Of a stretch of DNA of 64,000 nt, positions 62,101-64,000 are shown piece by piece; the first letter of the stretch is position 1, and every line of letters starts with the position of its first letter. A program made the translations under genes and the position numbers. The notes beneath the pieces were generated by a model. It worked only from the letters and a program-made list of their open reading frames with translations. It made no database searches and was not told the DNA's origin. The stretch lies in the NCBI GenBank assembly GCA_033344775.1, contig JAWPMT010000002.1, positions 806,001 to 870,000 of the forward strand, given 5' to 3'. Source of the DNA: Cytophagales bacterium. GTDB lineage: Bacteria > Bacteroidota > Bacteroidia > Cytophagales > Cyclobacteriaceae.

Positions 62101-63870
62101 GAAGAAACGGTTACTGGAACTCCTGAGGAGATTGCATTGATTCATAATGACATAAAGGTCACTTACCGGGAATTGAATGAAAAGGCAGAACGCATGGCTG
62201 CTCAGCTTCAGCAAGCCAACGTAAAGCAAGGAGATATCGTAGCGCTACTGATTGACAGATCCGTTGAATTGGTAGTTGGCATACTTGCTACCTTAAAGCT
62301 AGGAGCGACTTACCTGCCATTAGACATAAAACAACCAGAGAAACGGATCAGGTATTTGTTGTCCGATAGCAATACGGTGCTACTGCTTTCGGAGCATGAA
62401 AATGTGTCATTATACAGCGATCAAGTAAATGTAATGGATGTTTGGAGTCCAGAAGAAAGCACGAACTCCTTCACTCGTTCATCTGATATGTCCTCTACGG
62501 ACATTGCGTACATCATTTATACCTCAGGGTCTACTGGACTTCCAAAGGGCGTCATGATTGAACATCGATCAGTCGTCAACCTGGTTCACAGTTTGACCAA
62601 CAGGTATGGGCTTCAGAGAGGTGAACGAATTTTGTTATTCGCCAACATCAGTTTTGATACGTCGGTGGAACAGATGTGGCTCGCTTTCAGTACGGGTTCT
62701 TCCTTGATATTGGTTGATAATTCAACCTTATTGAATACCACACAATTCAATGACTATCTCGCTAAAAATCACGTAACCCACTTAAACACGACACCTTCAT
62801 TCTTGGCTGGGATGGAAGTGAAGCCCCTTGAATCATTCAATCGAATAATCGTTGGAGGAGAAAAATGTCCACTGGAATTAGCGGAGAAGTACAGTTCATA
62901 TTGTGACTTTTACAATTCCTATGGCCCAACTGAAGCCACGGTCACCACTCACACGTGTATTTTTCACCCGGAAACGCACGATACACCCGTAATTCCATTG
63001 GGTCGTCAAAACGCTAATGTTAAAATTTATGTCTTGAGCAAAGACCGGAAACTGCAGCCTGTGGGTGTGCCCGGTGAAATCTACATCGGTGGAGATTGCT
63101 TATCCCGTGGCTATTTGAATAATCAGAAATTAACGGAAAATAAATTTGTTGATAGTCCTTTCCATGAAGGAGAGAAGATCTACAGTTCCGGAGACCTGGG
63201 AAAGTGGCTACCAAATGGCCATCTGGAATATCTTGGAAGAGTAGAGCAACAATTGAAGATCAGAGGCTTTAGAGTGGAACCCGGAGAAATTGAATATCAT
63301 CTCGTTGCCCATGAAAGCATTAGAGAAGCTGCGGTAGTGCCGATAGGAGATAAGGACGTTTCTCTTAGCGCATACTATACGTCAGATCATGAATTGTCGC
63401 GTGGTGAAATCCGCTTTTATTTATCAGAGCGCGTACCCGAGTACATGATACCCAGGGACTATGTTCATATGGACAAATTGCCCCTGACTTCCAATGGAAA
63501 ACTCGATACGAAAGCCTTGCCTGCCCCTCAGATTACAATAGAAGGAAGCTATGTAGCTCCGGCAAATGAAGTGGAGGCTAAACTGATTCACTTATGGCAA
63601 GAGGTACTTAATGTAGAAGCAACAGCGATAAGCACTGATTCGAACTTTTTTGAAATAGGAGGGACTTCCATCAAGCTTGTCCAGCTTCAGGAAAAGATGA
63701 AGCAAACATTTGAAACAGACATCAATGTCGCAACGATTTTCAGGTCACCGACGGTGGCCAGTCTTGCTGAATTTTTGATGAAGGGAGACACGAAGATTGA
63801 AGAAATCAATGAACGTGTAGATGCTTCAGTAAGTGAAGCAGATGACTTTTTTAACACATTTAACCAATGA
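56131..63870 (+). CDS. NRPS: C*-A(Thr)-PCP-E-C-A(basic)-PCP
   Basis: This 2579-residue protein starts at 56131 (8-bp overlap with gene 6); an in-frame ATG at 56140 is equally possible. There is no TubC-type domain: the protein opens almost directly with C* (HHAILDG 56557-56577). Then follow a Thr A domain, a GGDS carrier (Ser 59155-59157), an epimerase (HHLVMDG 59689-59709, EGHGRE, NYLGQFD), a C domain typical of D-donors (YPLSPMQEGLLFHAL, HHILMDG 61108-61128), an A domain with code DTENIGSVTK and a GGTS carrier (Ser 63667-63669). It would add D-Thr and then a basic residue. The C-terminal tail ends in an acidic stretch plus DDFFNTFNQ and is followed 39 bp later by another PKS start, mirroring the gene 5 to gene 6 junction. 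Confidence 0.95.
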   Translation: MDKMDDIVDVYPMSDIQKGMIFHSIKEGGVYHDQMLHLLKIEHFNVEIFQKALALISWKHAMLRTSFSMEKYDEPLQFVHKGVAIDYLHQNLTDLLTDQQEKFIESELQMDKSKPFDLSRPGAWRYRSYALGDNNFAVCFIFHHAILDGWSNASFSTELHDIYFQLLKDPGYTPTPLKSSYKDFIIEQRLQKKNNHGEEFWKQELDDYTRFAFDEKEDIATFKHANAVIGAEVYEQLVNYSRTHHLNTKSVCYAAFLYCLRLYAHSSDITAGLITNNRPAIEDGEKVLGCFLNTVPFRYVFEQDQTWHELVKSVHDKLIQLKKYDHLSLLEISKLVDGTTDEENPIVDVIFNYIDFHVYDQINDHKPEQLNGNSEVFRFNAGSYERTNFGMAFTVSTTDGLISCTLSYLTSYVSDGVVEDFLALYERVIKEIAARANDPIKKASVFPDDIITSLTASDQFKIGYPTTATLVSLFEEQVTQQADKVALIYGEESVSYHDLNVRSNQLAAYLKYKGVTTGSIVGLLLDDPLQQVISILGTLKASGCYLPIDTSHPDERIGYMLDDSTCKMVLTNTALASARQQLLEGRVVVLVSDEKVQTYSGENLVREVGSSDLAYIIYTSGTTGRPKGAMIEHRQVVRLFFNESPLFDFGPSDVWTMFHSYSFDFSVWEMYGALLHGGKLVLLSREVARDPGIYHQLLADHGVTILNQTPTAFQSLQAQDHLKGDNSLQVRKVIFGGEKLIPSVIRSWKEKYPETEMINMYGITETTVHVTYKLLTASDLSSSVSNIGKPIPTTQVHVLDDQGQLSLPGVKGELYVGGDGVCRGYLNNSELTEEKFIPNPFQGGGRLYKTGDAGRWLPNGELEYLGRIDNQVQVRGYRIETGEIETHLLAHEWVKEAVVTSRGEETDINLVGYYVSEEELSVNTLRSHLSHQLPSYMIPAYFVHLDQMPLTGNGKVDLRALPEPEATAQEAYIAPRNPEEALLCEIWQSVLSIEKIGIGDNFFTVGGDSIKSIQIISRLRASGYELSVKDIFSSQTIEVLAPRMRLLTREVDQSPVTGYVPLTGIQAWFFAQPLQAAHHFNQSVLLNFPNGITEATVRTIFDQLQRHHDAFRMSYSMDTSGVHQENKGIPYPLTLTYADLSSDNSATATLSTLCQQEQEGIDLKEGPLLRLGLFDMPDGSRLQVVVHHLVMDGVSWRVLFEDIDSLYRQIEAGKSLQLPPKTDSYKSWSEGLRSYMKGETFKNNLSYWQEAFKQECGDIPKDTSTESNRMCDTRTVHFQLDAAITTDLLTTVHKPFNTQINDMLLSGLILGAHEYYGNDSLRVDLEGHGREEIVPDLDISRTIGWFTSIYSVELSYASEMSAVLKGVKERLRSIPQNGADYLLARYVSQELPEVDASSQTRISFNYLGQFDGDTEGRVFEIASESSGLNHSEEEIRFHDWDFTGMVAGGQLTLSLTYNKEAYSEEKVRSFMSAYQSQLRSLITYCQGYVEAGRRELTPSDLSYKGLTLNQLSHLQTEYRLKDVYPLSPMQEGLLFHALSEPDTSYYFEQVSYRLEGQVDQSAVEQSLLRLASRYDILRTVFVSGGHDRPLQVVQEDGVIGYTYEDLREEVSTSRQELEEILQGYREADRSRGFDLSKGPLMRVSIYRLSEAVYEFVWSHHHILMDGWCMSILINEFGALYSSKGAQQTLNLPSVLPYSDYIMWLEGRDMEASSAYWSKYLSGYATRAMLPGKHQIQHTSTNPDKTMTRLVLDREQTSGLQEVCQGYGVTLNTMIQGIWGILLSRYNDTNDVVFGTVVSGRPAEVKGIEEMVGLFINTIPVRVGYEQQEGLEAYLKRLQDQSLASEPHHYQKLSEIQSMSELGQDLIDHILVFENYPISEQIEDDGEETSHDYVVSGTQIYEETHYDLSVTVLPGEEIIIDIKYNRNRYEDFLISGVKTHLTQLVFQITSNKRLKPSEIDLLSDKESVQLIDEFNQTDQPYPQHMSLLDLFEETVTGTPEEIALIHNDIKVTYRELNEKAERMAAQLQQANVKQGDIVALLIDRSVELVVGILATLKLGATYLPLDIKQPEKRIRYLLSDSNTVLLLSEHENVSLYSDQVNVMDVWSPEESTNSFTRSSDMSSTDIAYIIYTSGSTGLPKGVMIEHRSVVNLVHSLTNRYGLQRGERILLFANISFDTSVEQMWLAFSTGSSLILVDNSTLLNTTQFNDYLAKNHVTHLNTTPSFLAGMEVKPLESFNRIIVGGEKCPLELAEKYSSYCDFYNSYGPTEATVTTHTCIFHPETHDTPVIPLGRQNANVKIYVLSKDRKLQPVGVPGEIYIGGDCLSRGYLNNQKLTENKFVDSPFHEGEKIYSSGDLGKWLPNGHLEYLGRVEQQLKIRGFRVEPGEIEYHLVAHESIREAAVVPIGDKDVSLSAYYTSDHELSRGEIRFYLSERVPEYMIPRDYVHMDKLPLTSNGKLDTKALPAPQITIEGSYVAPANEVEAKLIHLWQEVLNVEATAISTDSNFFEIGGTSIKLVQLQEKMKQTFETDINVATIFRSPTVASLAEFLMKGDTKIEEINERVDASVSEADDFFNTFNQ
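56155..57470 (+). other. Unusual condensation domain C*, second copy
   Basis: It opens YPMSDIQKGMIFHSI and has HHAILDGWSNASF, closely matching the C* of gene 3 in protein and often in DNA. As there, the donor is a Thr module with a GGDS carrier (end of gene 6) and the acceptor is another Thr module. Confidence 0.75.
57532..59007 (+). other. A domain, code DFWNIGMVHK, predicted Thr
   Basis: Exact Thr code. The linker after the lysine motif is the same as in the gene 6 Thr module (PEATAQEAYIAPRN), pointing to a common duplication. The module ends in an epimerase, so D-Thr (or D-allo-Thr) is expected. Confidence 0.92.
59305..60600 (+). other. Epimerization domain following the Thr module
   Basis: It starts at VPLTGIQ, with HHLVMDG (59689-59709), EGHGRE and NYLGQFD. 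The preceding carrier motif is GGDSIKS. The next C domain has the D-donor signature, so the assignment is consistent. Confidence 0.93.
62080..63513 (+). other. A domain, code DTENIGSVTK, predicted basic residue
   Basis: SFDTSVEQ, the LNTTPS segment, IIVGGE and NSYGPTEATVT give a code close to the third module of gene 5 (DTEDVGSVTK). It probably selects an amine-bearing residue (Orn, Lys, Dab). The product would be passed to the PKS of gene 8. Confidence 0.6.
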
Positions 63871-63909
63871 TCAGGTAGGGTCTTAACGCCACCGAAAACG
63901 AAAACAACC

Positions 63910-64000
63910 ATGTCTGAATATAATGGCCTTGAAATAGCGGTAATTGGGATGGCCGGAAGATTCCCCGGAGCAGATAATATTGAAGAGTTCTGGTCTAATC
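63910..64000 (+). CDS. PKS, 3' partial (start of a ketosynthase)
   Basis: An ATG at 63910 begins MSEYNGLEIAVIGMAG followed by RFPGAD, the canonical N-terminus of a modular ketosynthase and very like the start of gene 6. Only 30 residues are in the window. The 39-bp gap after gene 7 is A-rich without a Shine-Dalgarno sequence. It would extend the basic residue loaded by gene 7. Confidence 0.9.
   Translation, partial: MSEYNGLEIAVIGMAGRFPGADNIEEFWSN

Noticed and set aside
63513-63870. Thioesterase or other release domain at the end of gene 7
   Set aside because: Only a carrier protein and a short tail follow the A domain; no GxSxG hydrolase motif is present and a PKS gene follows.
1-64000. tRNA, rRNA, CRISPR array, insertion sequence or attachment site
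   Set aside because: No such structure was seen; the repeats found are all explained by duplicated NRPS domains.

Overview
The window lies inside one very large biosynthetic locus. Almost all 64 kb encodes a modular nonribosomal peptide synthetase (NRPS) assembly line with polyketide synthase (PKS) modules, all on the plus strand. The DNA is AT-leaning. Start codons lack clear Shine-Dalgarno sequences and often follow A-rich stretches. The one sizeable intergenic gap contains a TAnnTTTG-type box. Together these suggest a Bacteroidota host, perhaps a Cytophagales-like gliding marine bacterium; this is inference, because no taxonomic marker gene is present.

Layout. Gene 1 (2-8791, 5' end cut off) starts inside a fatty acyl-AMP ligase (FAAL), so the chain is probably N-acylated, and carries two elongation modules plus an epimerase. 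Gene 2 (8788-15207) has two nearly duplicated modules. A 428-bp AT-rich gap (15208-15635) is the only real non-coding stretch. Gene 3 (15636-28460) has four modules. Gene 4 (28450-29268) is a PhyH/EctD-like Fe(II)/2-oxoglutarate dioxygenase. Gene 5 (29282-48415, 6377 aa) has six modules. Gene 6 (48420-56138) is a PKS module (KS-AT-KR-ACP) fused to a Thr module. Gene 7 (56131-63870) has a Thr-E module and a basic-residue module. Gene 8 (from 63910) begins another PKS and runs off the window. Genes 3-8 overlap or abut, so they look like one transcription unit.

In total there are 17 adenylation (A) domains, 17 condensation (C) domains with intact HHxxxDG, two epimerases, one complete PKS module and the start of a second. 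Reading the ten-residue specificity codes by hand and assuming gene order equals assembly order, the chain would be: fatty acyl - D-Asn - Thr - X - X - Thr* - Thr - Ile/Val - X - X - Val - basic - R239-type residue (acidic?) - R239-type residue - Orn - C2 ketide with beta-OH - Thr* - D-Thr - basic - ketide... Thr* marks Thr loaded on a GGDSI-type carrier and passed to an unusual condensation domain. X marks codes I cannot assign. No thioesterase, exporter, regulator or phosphopantetheinyl transferase is visible, so the line continues beyond the right edge and its start lies left of the window.

Most notable: (1) a Thr - carrier - unusual C - Thr cassette occurring twice, once inside one protein and once split between two genes at the same linker; (2) two tandem modules with an altered A3 core and Arg at code position 239; (3) a tandem near-identical 1.73-kb A-domain repeat; (4) two places where a basic residue is handed to a PKS, implying statine-like gamma-amino-beta-hydroxy units.
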